This document shows positions 1-12,176 of a stretch of DNA of 64,000 nucleotides, piece by piece (positions within the stretch are counted from its first letter, which is position 1; every line of letters begins with the position of its first letter). Position numbers and translations under genes: made by a program. The DNA comes from Trissonchulus latispiculum (Eukaryota > Nematoda > Enoplea > Enoplida > Ironidae), in NCBI GenBank assembly GCA_030248195.1, contig JASAND010013074.1, positions 1 to 64,000 of the forward strand, read 5' to 3'. The notes under the pieces were generated by a model. It ran no database searches. It was not told the DNA's origin and was given only the letters and a program-made list of their open reading frames with translations.

Positions 1-1719
1 TTGAAATATATACTTTTCTTATAAATGGTTAAAACGCTCAGTAGATAAATATTAAGAAGTTTATCAGAAAGAAATGTTTGCTTCCACTAAAACTCGTTTA
101 TCATAGTGGGCCAGTATAAAACGCAGATTCACAGACGAAAACGCAGACCACAGATGAGTATAAAACATGCAGACTTTAGTGCAGACTCTGACTCGTATAA
201 AAGGCAGACGCGAACTTCACTAAAGGTATAGGTAATGCAGACTTCATTTCAGACTTGCAGACTCGGGTATAAAATGAGACTTCATTGCAGACTTGCAGAC
301 TCAAGTAAAAAAGCAGACTTTAGTGCAGACTTGCAGACTCGGGTATAAAATGCAGACCTGGGCATAAAATGCAGACTTGCAGACTCGGGTATAAAATGCA
401 GACCTGGGCATAAAATGCAGACTTGCAGACTCGGGTATAAAAAGCAGACGCAGACAATGCAGACTTCATTGCAGACTTGCAGACTCGGGTATAAAAAGCA
501 GACTTTAGTGCAGACTTGCAGATTCGGGTATAAAATGCAGACTTGCAGACTCGGGTATAAAATGAAGACTTGCAGACTCGGGTATAAAATGCAGACTTTA
601 GTCCAAACTTGCAGACTCCGGTATAAAATGCACTTTAGTGCAGCTTTGCAGACTCCTGGAAATACAAAACGGTCTCGGATAGTCTCTCTTGGTTCTTTCA
701 TATATACTGCGGCTGTAGACTCGAATGTATATTAAAATGTATACACCGACTAACGAATTCTCAATTTATTATTACCCATTATTAGCTAGCTATTCCTACA
801 TTAATTTCTCGTGCCAACTTAACCTTCACTTAACCTATGTGTCTTAAGCTAGAACCGACACTTCTACATCTTAGACCGTAGTATAAAAAGAACTTGGATA
901 TAAAATGCAGACTTTTGAGCAGACTTACGTACTTTGCAGACCCTGACATAAAATGCAGACTTGGCTATAAAATGTAGGCCAGTCTGCAATTAAGCAGGCT
1001 CTGGTATAAAATGTATGCGTAGGTTTTGCAGATTTTGGTGCATAACTATGCAGTATGGGCTGTTTGTCGTTTTGCCTGACTGTCCGTTTATAAAAAACAA
1101 AGTGGTTCATACTCCTGTTATGTATATACTGATTGCAAGTTTGTCCGTATGGATGGTGCCTGTTTTTTTGTTTTAACACACCATTTAGCTTTAGCTGTGT
1201 TGCTAGATTGCTGTTTATGTTTTCGAGTCACCTGACATTTTCTGTTTATGCTGATTTGCTACAGCATTTTTTAAATTTTGCTCTCTTAAACACTTTGCAG
1301 AGTTTGAAACCCGGATACATTTCAAAGTTTACAATTTATGCTAACAATATGACCATTTCTGATGTGCTGTTGCGTGCAGACAAGTACGGAAAACTTAAAC
1401 ATTGCTCAAGTTCAAGCGGACAGCCCTTACGAACAAACGGACAACACAATCAGCAAACAGCAAGTATGAATCAACCCTCCGAACGGACAAAACGACAAAC
1501 GACCAAACAGCAAAAGTATTACTATATTTTTAAACGGACAAACCGACTACAGAAATGAACAAACGGACAATTATGAATGGGCTACCCATGACCCCATTCT
1601 AAATTTTAAAGTTGCTGGTGAAAAAGGCAAAAGTGGAGCTGGGGAATGCGCTTTTAAATCAGCCTGCAAGCATGTCAAAAAGTCTGCATCATATATGAGC
1701 TTAAATACCTATCACTGGC

Positions 1720-2490
1720 TTGCACCAACCATTTTTAACTCGGTGTTACGTTAACTCGGTGTTAACAAGAGATAACTTGCAGTTAGACCGTTGCACCAAA
1801 TTAGGTTAACGTAACTCGGTGGTAAATCCTCCAATTATTAACCTTAAGGTTAACTCGGTGTTAAACACCAAAAGTTAACCCTCAGCGGGAGTAGGGTTAA
1901 CCCTTATAGCGCCACTATTTTTAAGGATATTACTGTTATTTTTATTGCTGAATTAAATTCTATGGTAAAATATAGGTACTGAGTGATAATTGAATAAATG
2001 AGTGATTAGGACGATTCGGAAAAAGCTTCCACAAATTTCTCAATTCCTCAAAAATTGCTTTGACCCCTTCGACAGCTATGATGACTCTTGAAACGAAGGT
2101 TCCTTTCAGAAAGGACATTGAGGTAAGGTTTACATGGCATTAATTTTACAGTGCCCTTCAAGATCATTGTATTTCATTGTATCAAGTCCAGTATAAGAAA
2201 GTATTCTGTTAACCTCATTCTCCAGCCGATAACACCGAGTTAAATGAATGGCTATAACCGCTTCCCGATTGGATGGAAACTGTTTCTGGCTCCCTACGGA
2301 TTGGCTAACCCTCTATTAAAAGTTAACTCTGTGTTAACCTTCAGGTTTGGTAACCCTGAGCTGAAAAGCGTTGGTGCAGAGGGTTAGGGTTAACCTTAAC
2401 CATAAGGTTAACTCGGTGTTCTGTAACCTGCTGCACTCAGGGTTAACTCGGTGTTAACCTTAACTTTAATCTTATTTGGTGCAAACGAGC
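1720..2490. mobile_element. Nested TIR element with GTTAACTCGGTGTTAA repeats
   Basis: TIR-like ends (TTGCACCAA near 1720, TTGGTGCAA near 2482) bracket a segment carrying many copies of GTTAACTCGGTGTTAA in both orientations at both ends (about 1735-1900 and 2225-2470). It lies inside the 107-2890 element, so it inserted later. No target duplication was clear and no coding potential is seen. Confidence 0.55.
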
Positions 2491-2504
2491 GTATATTGTA
2501 TACA

Positions 2505-2640
2505 TAAAGTGTTGTTGCTTCCGGCCACCTGGCGATCCTCAATCGGCCCGGTCGGACCGCCTCCTTAGTTGGCAAGAGACGGCCGCAACCCCAAAGATAC
2601 GTAGGCGTTCACCGCTCTGGGGTTTTCCCAATGATATATA
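2505..2640 (-). mobile_element. 5'-truncated non-LTR retrotransposon 3' end
   Basis: The start GTTGTTGCTTCCGGCCACCTG, which contains a short GTT repeat, repeats the 3' end of the element at 50,847-51,116, including the GTT tail side. Both appear to be minus-oriented 3' ends of one non-LTR family. Only about 135 bp remain. Confidence 0.5.
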
Positions 2641-3149
2641 CGTAAGTCTGCGTTTTATACCCAGGTCTGCAAGTCTGCTCAAAAGTCTTCATTTTATACC
2701 ACAGTCTGCTTTTTATACCCAGGTCTGCAAGTCTGCATTTTATACCAAAGTCTGCGTCTGTTGTGAAGTCTGCATTTTATACCCGAGTCTGCTTTTGGGT
2801 CTGCGTTTTATACCCGAGTCTGCGTCTGCGTGGGTCTGCTAAGTCTGCAGGTCTGCGTCTGCGTCTGCGTCTGCATTTTATACTGGCCCATCATAGTCGT
2901 ATATTATTTACGTGCCGTAACTAAATCTGAACACTGGTACGTATAAAAATATATAACTTTTTCAGTCCGCGAATATGGGTTGCTCGGCGAAGCTGTGCCC
3001 ATATTAATTCGCCCACAACCTAGTCCTCTTCTTTTTTTGAACCTAGCCCCATATTAAGCATTTTTAAGACTAGTCCTCTCTTGATTTTACAACCTCACAA
3101 CTACCCATATTACTTTTTCATGCTCCGGAGGAGCATTTTTATTACTTGT

Positions 3150-3525
3150 CTAATTTGTGGTATATATTTATCTAAACGAAAGCAAGATATTTGTCGAAGG
3201 GTGTGGCACTATTTGGGGTCCGCCGGCATTTGAGATTACAGGCGATTTTAGTGCATAGTAAGCGAAGCACGCATCTTTGCCTGAACTGTGACTAGGGTAG
3301 AGTTTGAAAACTAAAATGCTTTCATGTCAGTTTAGCTGAAAGTAGATAGATTGCAGGCATGAAATGGTACTGGCCATTTACCAACCTATACTGAAAAATG
3401 CTATGTGGACGATTACTTTTAAAAAATATACGTACATACCTAATGTATAATTACATGCTAATTTATTGTGTATTAATGCAGTATATATACAGCACATTAA
3501 TGCTTGATGTTCATGTTCATTGTAT
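3150..3525. other. Non-coding, no feature recognised
   Basis: AT-rich sequence between the foldback arm and the next repeat. No ORF with recognisable similarity, RNA gene or repeat was seen. Confidence 0.4.
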
Positions 3526-3526
3526 A

Positions 3527-3930
3527 CATATAGCAAAGTTAACAAAAAAATCACCTCGAAAATTCGCAAAAAAAAAATCACCCACCTACAGGATTAGTAA
3601 CAAGCCGCAGCTGGAAAATTTTTTGCATGGTAATAGCCAGAGGTCCCAACCTTAATATATGTAAGTTTGACCGCCGAGGCCCAACTCCTTCGACCAGGGT
3701 ACCCAAAATAGTCGACCCACCCCAAACCCGACCCTCGGACAACTCCGGACCAAAATTGAAAATTTTGTATTACTCACTATGGACTTCGCTTAGCTAACCC
3801 ATATTATGCATGTAACATGTCCACACTCTGCACTATCTAGCCATATATTGGATACCTTGCCATGACCTCTGGGCTGGTCCCCGGTGGGTGATTTTTTTTG
3901 CGAACTTTTTCGCAAAAAAATCACCCACAA
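3527..3930. mobile_element. Partial TGATTTTTTTT-family TIR element (GCGAA type)
   Basis: TATAGCAAAGTTAACAAAAA at 3529 resembles the left end of the element at 13,065. An internal palindrome at 3884-3928 pairs GTGGGTGATTTTTTTTGCGAA with its complement around a CTTT loop. The right terminus was not found. Confidence 0.5.
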
Positions 3931-4990
3931 CTTTTTGTAAAAAGGTGAGGGGTTGCTGCCACAGCAAACCTAACGGCAAATTCGAGCTCTACGACCCCGA
4001 AAACCTATATAGCACATGTTTTTAGGTACCTCAGACACGTCTTACCCAGTGACTGGCTGTTAGGCATGGCCCCGACCCTCCGGACCCCTGAGGAGGTCAG
4101 GATCACATATGTGGGCTAAAGCTACATGAAAACTAATGCCAAATCAGGTAGTGCGCGTTAGCGCACTACCTAGAATAGGGAAATTAAGGGAGTTTGCGGC
4201 TTTTTGGAATCTGTTTTTTTAATAAGTCACGGAGGAGTGGACCGATCGGGCTCAAACTCGCTGTGTGAAGAGCCTATGGGCAGGGGTACATGCTGTGAAA
4301 ATTTGAGCCGAATCGGTCGAGCCAATCTCGAGATATGCAAATTAGGTGCTTTGGCCGCTTGCATGTTTTCTCCTTTTTTTTTTCCACCCACCCTAGAGGT
4401 CGGAGGACAAAAAATTTCTATAAGGTTTTGCTATTTTTGTGGATAGAATCCCCCGCAATTCTGGGCGAATTTTTTTTTTCGCGCTAGGACCTCCCCATAG
4501 GTCTGTGTACTCCTAGGATTTTGCGATTTTGACCCCCCCGGAAATAAGTCCGATAATTTATTAGTCAGTCTACAGAGAGGTGCCCTCAAAGCCAGGTGCT
4601 CATATTGGATTTATAGCATCACCCTAACGTGAACATGTGACCGAAGCGAGGATTTGCTGCTAGACCTCCTGTGGCGCCCTGGCCAGGGGTCACTAGTTAA
4701 CGTGTAAAAGGGGGGGTCTGGGCCTACGGAGTAGGCAGCCCTATACATAAGAGCTGCTGGGCTGAGGTTTCGTATTCGAATAGGAACCCCTATATGGTGA
4801 ATCTAAATGGCCCATTAGTTTCGCTGTAGGACCTATCCATATGGCTGGGGGGCACCCTGATGGTGGTGGGCCCTACCGTGTCGCAACTCCAACTTTAACC
4901 TCTTCTACAGAAATATCTACAGTGAGCAGGTCTCTCTTATTTGGGATTTGGGGTGGGGTGCGGGAGCACTATAGCATAGGCTATAGTAGG
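3931..4990. other. Non-coding repeat-like sequence left of the minisatellite
   Basis: G/C and T homopolymer runs with no recognisable gene. From about 4990 the sequence passes into the 149-bp array (first CGCCCTGGCCAGGG at about 5009; the same string also occurs near 4676). Confidence 0.4.
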
Positions 4991-4999
4991 TTTCGCCCG

Positions 5000-6899
5000 G
5001 ACCCCTGTGGCGCCCTGGCCAGGGGTCCGGACCGTGGACCATGCCCAAAATGGCCAAAAATCGATTTTTCCAAAAGTGGCCAAGTTTGGTATCAAATGAA
5101 AGCCCTTGGTGAGGCGAACATTTTTTGTCATTGGAGGACCCCTCCAAAGTGGCCCCAGCGGCCTGTGGCGCCCTGACCAGGGTCCGGACCGGTCCAAAAT
5201 GGTCAAAAATCGATTTTTCCAAAAGTGGCCAAGTTTGGTATCAAATGAAATTCCTTGGTGAGGCGAACATTTTTTGTCATTGGAGGACCCCTCCAAAGTG
5301 GTCCCAGCGGCCTGCGGCGCCCTGACCAGGGTCCGGACCGGTCCAAAATGGTCAAAAATCGATTTTTCCAAAAGTGGCCAAGTTTGGTATCAAATGAAAG
5401 CCCTTGGTGAGGCGAACATTTTTTGTCATTGGAGGACCCCTCCAAAGTGGTCCCAGCGGCCTGTGGCGCCCTGACCAGGGTCCGGACCGGTCCAAAATGG
5501 TCAAAAATCGATTTTTCAAGAAACTTCCAATTTTGGTATCAAATGAAAGCCTTGGTGATGCGAACATTTTTTGTCGTAGGAGGACCCCTCCAAAGTGGTC
5601 CCAGCGGCCTGTGGCGCCCTGGCAGGGTCCGGACCGGTCCAAAATCGGTTTTTTATAAAATTTCCAACTTTGGTATCAAATGAAAGTCCTTGGTGAGGCG
5701 AACATTTTTTGTCATTGGATGACCCCTCCAAAGGACCCCTCCAGAGTGGGGTCCAAAACGGCCAAAAATCGATTTTTCTAAAAGTGGCCATGTTTGGTAT
5801 CAAATGAAAGCCCTTGGTGAGGCGAACATTTTTGTCATGGAGGACCTCCAAAGTGGTGGTGCCCTGACCAGGGTCCGGACCGGTCCAAAAAGGTCAAAAA
5901 TCGATTTTTCAAGAAACTTCCAATTTTGGTATCAAATGAAAGCCTTGGTGATGCGAACATTTTTTGTCGTAGGAGGACCCCTCCAAAGTGGTCCCAGCGG
6001 CCTGTGGCGCCCTGGCAGGGTCCGGACCGGTCCAAAATCGGTTTTTTATGAAATTTCCAACTTTGGTATCAAATGAAATTCCTTGGTGAGGCGAACATTT
6101 TTTGTCATTGGAGGACCCCTCCAAAGTGGTTCCAGCGGCCTGTGGCGCCCCGACCAGGGTCCGGACCGGTCCAAAATGGCCAAAATTCGATTTTTCCAAA
6201 AGTGGCCATGTTTGGTATCAAATGAAAGCCCTTGGTGAGGCGAACATTTTTTGTCATTGGAGGACCCCTCCAAAGTGGTCCCAGCGGCCTGTGGCGCCCT
6301 GACCAGGGTCCGGACCGGTCCAAAATGGTCAAAAATCGATTTTTCAAGAAACTTCCAATTTTGGTATCAAATGAAAGCCTTGGTGATGCGAACATTTTTT
6401 GTCGTAGGAGGACCCCTCCAAAGTGGTCCCAGCGGCCTGTGGCGCCCTGGCAGGGTCCGGACCGGTCCAAAATCGGTTTTTTATAAAATTTCCAACTTTG
6501 GTATCAAATGAAAGTCCTTGGTGAGGCGAACATTTTTTGTCATTGGAGGACCCCTCCAAAGTGGTCCCAGCGGCCTGTGGCGCCCCGACCAGGGTCCGGA
6601 CCGGTCCAAAATGGCCAAAAATCGATTTTTCCAAAAGTGGCCATGTTTGGTATCAAATGAAAGCCCTTGGTGAGGCGAACATTTTTTGTCATTGGAGGAC
6701 CCCTCCAAAGTGGTCCCAGCGGCCTGTGGCGCCTTGACCAGGGTTCTATCTGGTCAAAAATCGATTTTTTAAGAAATTTCCAACTTTGGTATCAAATGAA
6801 AGCCCTTCGTGAGGCGAACATTTTTTCTCATTGGAGGACCCCTCCAAAGTGGTCCCAGTGGCCTGTGGCGCCCTGACCAGGGTTCTATATATATATATA
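5000..6899 (+). repeat. 149-bp minisatellite array, about 13 units
   Basis: Each unit has CGCCCTGACCAGGG, GTCCGGACCGGTCC, CAAAAATCGATTTTT, TTTGGTATCAAATGAAAG, GAGGCGAACATTTTTTGTCA and GGAGGACCCCTCCAAAGTGG. Successive GAGGCGAAC sites at 5111, 5260, 5409 and 5557 are 148-149 bp apart; some later units are shortened (about 130-150 bp). ORFs through it exist only because the unit is open in several frames. The array continues at 8170 after an insertion. Confidence 0.95.
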
Positions 6900-8169
6900 G
6901 TCAGGTTCCCAAAAAAAATCAGACGCAAAGTTCCCAAAAAAAATCAGAGCCAGATCTGCCAACTGCTTCGGCCGTTTTGAGCCAAACTTGGCACACAGTA
7001 AGTAGAAGACCTTAGCCAGATAATATATTAGTTTGGGTTATATAACTCATCTCGCGTAGCCAAGGCGCCAGACCAAAGACTATCACCCCAAAATGACCTC
7101 TATGTAAGTTTTGACTTGATCTTGGAAAATCAGTCTCAAAACAGTAAGGGAAAACTTCTTAAGTCCCTAATTATGGTTGGTAGGTAAGACACTAAAGTGC
7201 TCACGATACCACATATTCTAGCTCTGCTGGCTCTCATGCTTCGTCCTGGGCTACCTGATTTTTTTTGGGAACAAGTTCCCAAATAAAAAATCATTTTGAA
7301 CTTCGCTGAAATGGGCAATTCTACTCTGTAAAATCACGCATATGGCCCTATTAGCGTTGTTTTAGAACGTTTAGCGCCATAAATTTATTCAAACTACTCA
7401 TACCCCTACCTGAGCTCGTTTTCGTAGGACTAGGCGGGCTCAATACAAATGTTGCAAAAATTCGTCCTGTTACGGCTCGGAACGGAGCATTATTGATAAT
7501 TTTTTGCTGAATTAACGCTAGTAACAGATTATTTAGTATAATTAAGCCAGAATATACAATAATATGCTAGGTTTAGAAAAGTTTTTACGATAGTCCTAGC
7601 ATGGCAGACTGCTCAGAAGGTTTGTGTTAGTGATGTTCAGTTTTGTCACAACTATCCCGATAAATCTTTTGCACGTTTTGTGTGCATAAAATATTAATTG
7701 AAAGCACGCTAAAAGTGCAGAAAACGTCATCGTAATTGTTCCCTTGGTGAAATATAAGTTGCCTAAACTCACAACCCTTGACGCACCAAGTCAGGGCAGG
7801 CTTACGTTGTAAAAGCATGTCACTGTAGAATGGGTGGACGCTACAGTTCCAATTAGTATCTTATAATGTTAGCTAGTTACGGGCTATATATGGGCCATAT
7901 AAGTTATGTGCTAGCCCTTCTCTGTTATTATAAATGGGGTGATTTTTTATTTGGGAACGACTGATTTTTTTTGGGAATCGTTCCCAAAAAAAATCACGGA
8001 AATTTTTTAATTATATACTCTAGATAGCTATGAGCTACAGCAGGGATAGTAGGTGGGTAAATGTGTCAGGCCAAGCCCTATTCATATATACCCTAGTTGG
8101 GCGAGCCCACCTAAGTTTGCGAGAGTACAGGGCAAAAAACTGTTTCGTGATTTTTTGTGGGAACCTGAC
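6900..8169. mobile_element. 1.27-kb TIR element (GGGAAC type) inserted in the minisatellite
   Basis: Ends GTCAGGTTCCCAAAAAAAATC and, inverted, GATTTTTTGTGGGAACCTGAC, flanked by TATA-type duplication. Minisatellite units without the insert (8310, 8450) show the uninterrupted sequence. Internal palindromes at 7257-7293 and about 7943-7998 repeat TGATTTTTTTTGGGAAC with its complement. No transposase; it is a non-autonomous element. Confidence 0.8.
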
Positions 8170-8602
8170 TATATCTGGTCAAAAATCGATTTTTTAAGAA
8201 ATTTCCAACTTTGGTATCAAATGAAAGCCCTTGGTGAGGAGAACATTTTTTGTCATTGGAGGACCCCTCCAAAGTGGTCCCAGCGGCCTGTGGCGCCCTG
8301 ACCAGGGTTCTATCTGGTCAAAAATCGATTTTTTAAGAAATTTCCAACTTTGGTATCAAATGAAAGCCCTTGGTGAGGCGAACATTTTTTGTCATTGGAG
8401 GACCCCTCCAAAGTGGTCCCAGTGGCCTGTGGCGCCCTGACCAGGGTTCTATATATATCTGGTCAAAAATCGATTTTTTAAGAAATTTCCAACTTTGGTA
8501 TGAAATGAAAGCCCTTCGTAAGGCGAACATTTTTTGTCGTTGGAGGACCCCTCCAAAGTGGTCCCAGCGGCCTGTGGCGCCCTGACCGGGGTCCGAACCG
8601 GT
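8170..8602 (+). repeat. 149-bp minisatellite continued, 3 units
   Basis: Same units as 5000-6899, with GAGGMGAACATTTTTTGTC at about 8235 and 8376, and a variant at about 8520. The spacer here reads GGTTCTAT(AT)nCTGGTC. Confidence 0.92.
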
Positions 8603-9295
8603 CCTGTAAGAGCCTGCTGTTTATGTCTCTGTGTTCCCACGCGGCGCCGCTACCCCCCTCCCCTTCCGCACATCACCAGCCATTCAGAAAATGGCGTTAA
8701 ACACTCATTTACGTTCTCAAATTCGCATATAAGAGCTTGCTATTTAAATCTCTGTGTCCCCACGCTCGCCGCTGCCCCTACACCCATCTCTCGTCAACCG
8801 ATCGGACAACTGCATTAAACACTCATTTGCGTTCACAAATTCGCATGTAAGAGCCTGCTGTTTAAGTCTCTGTGTCCCCACGCGGCGCCGCTACCCCCTC
8901 CTTCCGCACATCACCAGCCATTCAGAAAATGGCGTTAAACACTCATTTACGTTCTCAAATTCGCATATCAGAGCCTGCTATTAAAATCTCTGTGTCCCCA
9001 CGCGGCGCTGCTGCCCCCCCCCAAATATCGGCAAACTTCGCTAAACCCACGATTTTGCGGTCTCAAATTTGCATAAAAAGTGTTAGTAAAACAGTCTGTT
9101 ATTTTGATTTCTGTCCTACCCACGCGGCGCCGCCACCCCCCCCCCACACCCCAAATATCGGCAACCGATCAGAGAACTGCGTTCAACACACACTTGCTTT
9201 CTAAAATTCGCATAAAAGGTCCTAATAAAAGTGTCTTGGTTTTTATCCTAACCCACGCGGCGCCACTAGCCTCCCCGACATTGCTACACACATCT
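8603..9295 (+). repeat. 119-bp tandem array, about 6 units
   Basis: Units start with RTAAGAGCCTGCTGTTT (about 8606, 8727, 8846, 8966, then two diverged copies) and carry CTCTGTGTCCCCACGCGG, a C-rich run and AAATGGCGTTAAACACTC. It is a different family from the adjacent 149-bp array, which it abuts directly. Confidence 0.88.
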
Positions 9296-9358
9296 TAACC
9301 GGGAAAATGCCGGTTGCTTATTAAAGTCGAAACGTATATATATAATACGTATGTGATC

Positions 9359-9591
9359 TACAGTACGTTGCACAGAAAAGGGCCGGGTCACTGACGCATA
9401 TGTCTTTATTTCACTGAAAGCGATATGACTTTTCAGTGACTGTGATATGACTTTTTTGTTTACATAGACTCCAATTTGAAAGAAATGTAAACAAACTGGT
9501 CATATCACAGTAACTGAAAGGTCATATCACTTTCAGTGAAATAAAGCCATATGCGTCAGTGACTCGGCCCTTTTCTTTGCAATGTACTGTA
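9359..9591. repeat. Near-perfect palindrome with about 105-bp arms
   Basis: TACAGTACGTTGCA at 9359 pairs with TGCAATGTACTGTA ending at 9591. Pairing continues inward through GGGCCGGGTCACTGACGCAT, CACTGAAAG and GTGATATGAC to a short central loop near 9470-9485. It resembles a foldback MITE. Confidence 0.9.
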
Positions 9592-10287
9592 CAGCGGAAA
9601 AATGCAAGAAACTAGTAACAAAAATGCCCCAACGGTCATTGCTAAAGGGGAGAATAGGGAAATGCTGCTAAAGCGGAAAAATGCCAATAGTTTCGTGCAG
9701 ATTAATGTCTACTCAGCGCAGTTTGAAGTAAGTAAGAAGCCGCCGTGTCGGTTCCTTTGAAGTTTGTTTAAATTAGCTTATCTCACGCATGCATGAAGAT
9801 CCAAAGCTGCTATTTTTACGAAGTTGTGTATAATGATGAGACGCAAAATGTAGCGCACCGGCTTGACTTGATTCAGCTTACAGCTTTCGCTAGCCTGGAT
9901 TAAACCCTCCAAAAGTGTCCAAACAGCCCATTTTTGGGGTTTAAAGGGGGATAACTTTCACAGACAGCATTTTTGAGCGATGACCCAATTATAACTTTTA
10001 CTCAGCGTGATGAAAGCTTTCAAATGAGCCCAAGTTTGTAGCGATTGGAGCAACTTTTATTTTTCGGGATATGGGCCCGCTGGAACCACGTGCCGCCCCA
10101 AATCCGCATAATTGTTACATATTCGCGTTCTCCTGAACGAGACCTTTCATGTGATACCAAACTCGACTACTTTTGGTTTATTTTTTCTTTTCCTACAGTT
10201 TCTAAAATTTCTGAAATTTGAAATTCTAAAATTTTAGAATTTTTTAAAATTTTTGAAATCTTTGATTTCTGAGCTTTCAGAAAATAT
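9592..10287. other. Non-coding; a relative of the minisatellite core at about 10,130
   Basis: No gene seen. The complement of about 10,138-10,170 reads GTTTGGTATCACATGAAAGG, close to the core of the minisatellites elsewhere. Short T/A-rich runs follow. Confidence 0.4.
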
Positions 10288-10295
10288 ATACATTG

Positions 10296-12168
10296 TAGGG
10301 ATCGACCGGAATTCCGGTTCCGGTTCCGGTACTTTTTGGTTCCGGTTCCGGTTCCGGTTCCGGTTTTTGAAAACGTACCGGAACCGGAACCAATTTTAGC
10401 CTATTATCAAAAGCAAAATTTTATTAAAATTTTCAAAAATTTTACCAAACGTCTTTGAAACTTTTGGAAAAACTGCGATTCTCTTATAACCAGAATATGA
10501 TTTATTCAAAAATTTTCGCCTGCGGCGCTATTGCATTATATACTTAGAATGTTTCGAATTTGTAATAATAATGTCTATTGTATTGTTGTTATGAATATTA
10601 CTATATTATAAAACAAAAATAATACTTAATAACTCAGATTAGATAGCACAAGAGTCTTGTGACAAGACCGCCGAAACTTTTAAATTTAATTAGTGGTAAA
10701 GATACCTAATGCTGAATTGAAATTATTGAAGCCTTACCGTCGACCTATGCTATTTCAAAATTATAGAGTGCGCTGTTGTATAATCAAATGTCAGTTTTAG
10801 CTTAAATTTAATCTTTTTAATTGTTTAAATCGAGACTGGACTTTAAATATGGACTACGTAAGTTTATTGCTCTCTGTTTAGTAATTAATCCAGTGCGCAG
10901 ATCAACAGAATTATTAAAAAATTATGGATGGAACAAATAGCAATGGTTTTTAAAAATCTTTTGAATAAACGTCATTTAAAATTTAAAAATCCTGATGAAG
11001 CTAGCCGAAAGGAAGAAATTTCGTTTAATTCAAGTTGGAGAAATTGTGCATTTCGACTTTCTTTGAAACTTGTGAAAAATACTTTTGGCTTATAATGCTT
11101 AATGCATGAAAATTTGTATATATATTTCAACCATTTGCATTTTAATCAGAAAACTCCAATAACAAAGTAATTATACTGAGATGTAATAACAAGCTAAGGA
11201 ATTAAAAGCCGATGTTCTAAACAAGTCCAATTTTGTATAGCTGATGTTATCTAAGTTTATAACCAGATTAGATTTTACAATACGGAATTTGTACAAGAAC
11301 AGTACTTTTCAGAAAAATTTTAATTTTGTCTGAAGTATATACACAGAGAATAAAAGTAAACTAAAATGGTAATAAATATATATCTTTTGTTTTCTAAAAA
11401 TGTAAATGTCATCATTATTTTTTATTTTGGGTTTTGAAAATGCTGCAACTTTTCCTAGCGCTCTAGTAAAGTTAAATGAACTTTTTGATTATGACTAGAA
11501 ATTATCAGACAAGCCAGATAAAAACTAAACATGTTTCTGACTTATTTTGCCGAAAGCTGTAAGAGCAGCTTCTGGTGCTCGCAAAAATTTCGTATAATCA
11601 GTTTCTATCTACTTATTTAGCTTAATCGAAAATTCAGCTAAACTACGTATTACTTATTTAGCTTAATTGAAAATTCAGCTTAACTACTTAAGAAAATAAA
11701 TTTTATTTGCCAGTAAATCTTTAAAAGTCAACTTGCATTCGATTAAATTATTCATCGAAATTCGTATATAGAATGTAAAAATATAGATGCTGCTTATTCA
11801 TCGAAAATGTGCTCGAATAATATAACTATAGCATATTCATACCGTGTATAATTCATTTTAAATTTTAATTTTAAAGCTATATTGTAATGTAGTAACGTTT
11901 AACTATGCTATAAGACAAAAATGTCTTAATAAATTGCAAATTTCATGTTCCTGCATTGAAATAACTATATAAAATATAATTCAAACGTTATTACAATGTT
12001 CTAGTAACTACAAAAAAGCGAAAAATTGTGCAAAAATTGTCCAAAACGTCAAAAAATATTCTATTTTTGTAGTGTTAAAGAGCTGGTTCCGGTTCCGGTT
12101 CCGGTTCCGGTTTTTTAAAGCCAGTTCCGGTTCCGGTTCCGGTTTTTTGGAGTTCCGGTCGATCCCTA
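10296..12168. mobile_element. hAT-like non-autonomous element, GGTTCC subterminal repeats
   Basis: TIR TAGGGATCGACCGGA at both ends, with exact 8-bp duplication ATACATTG (10,288-10,295; 12,169-12,176). Just inside each end lie tandem GGTTCC hexamers, inverted at the left inner side. The 1.87-kb interior is AT-rich without a transposase ORF. 8-bp duplications and YARNG-type termini are typical of hAT transposons. A reverse-oriented relative lies at 25,243-27,277. Confidence 0.9.
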
Positions 12169-12176
12169 ATACATTG

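Larger units (their letters stand above)
107..2890. mobile_element. 2.78-kb inverted-repeat transposable element with 27-bp tandem-repeat arms
   Basis: Terminal inverted repeat TGGGCCAGTATAAAA at 107 and its complement ending at 2890; 20 of the first 21 bases pair. It is flanked by the direct repeat TCATAG (101-106, 2891-2896). The left arm (about 120-650) is a tandem array of a 27-bp unit built from TGCAGACT and CGGGTATAAAA; the right arm (about 2640-2885) holds the same units inverted. The interior contains another element (about 1720-2490) and a LINE fragment (about 2505-2640), with no credible transposase. The flanks reappear without the insert at about 27,480-27,640 (reverse complement), which confirms both ends. 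Confidence 0.88.
1..3149 (+). mobile_element. Foldback part of a composite element, left side off-window, interrupted
   Basis: 1-106 plus 2897-2965 match the core, and 2966-3149 matches the about 180-bp inverted arm, of the composite elements at 18,640-21,403 and 27,288-30,180. The arm runs from CCGCGAATATGGG to the palindrome ATGCTCCGGAGGAGCAT and ends in ACTTGT. The 107-2890 element is inserted in the core. The array and hairpin side would lie left of the window. Confidence 0.8.

Noticed and set aside
120..650. CRISPR-like direct repeats
   Set aside because: The repeats are contiguous or irregular without unique spacers, form inverted arms of a transposable element, and the genome is animal.
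120..650. Real promoters at each TATAAAA
   Set aside because: The boxes are part of a tandem unit; no gene follows them.
1133..1558. 141-aa ORF inside the 107-2890 element
   Set aside because: Low-complexity C-terminus from ACGGACAAAC-like repeats, no transposase motifs.
4841..6937. Many 60-144-aa overlapping ORFs on both strands
   Set aside because: They are translations of the 149-bp minisatellite, open in several frames, with repeated near-identical peptides and no protein features.
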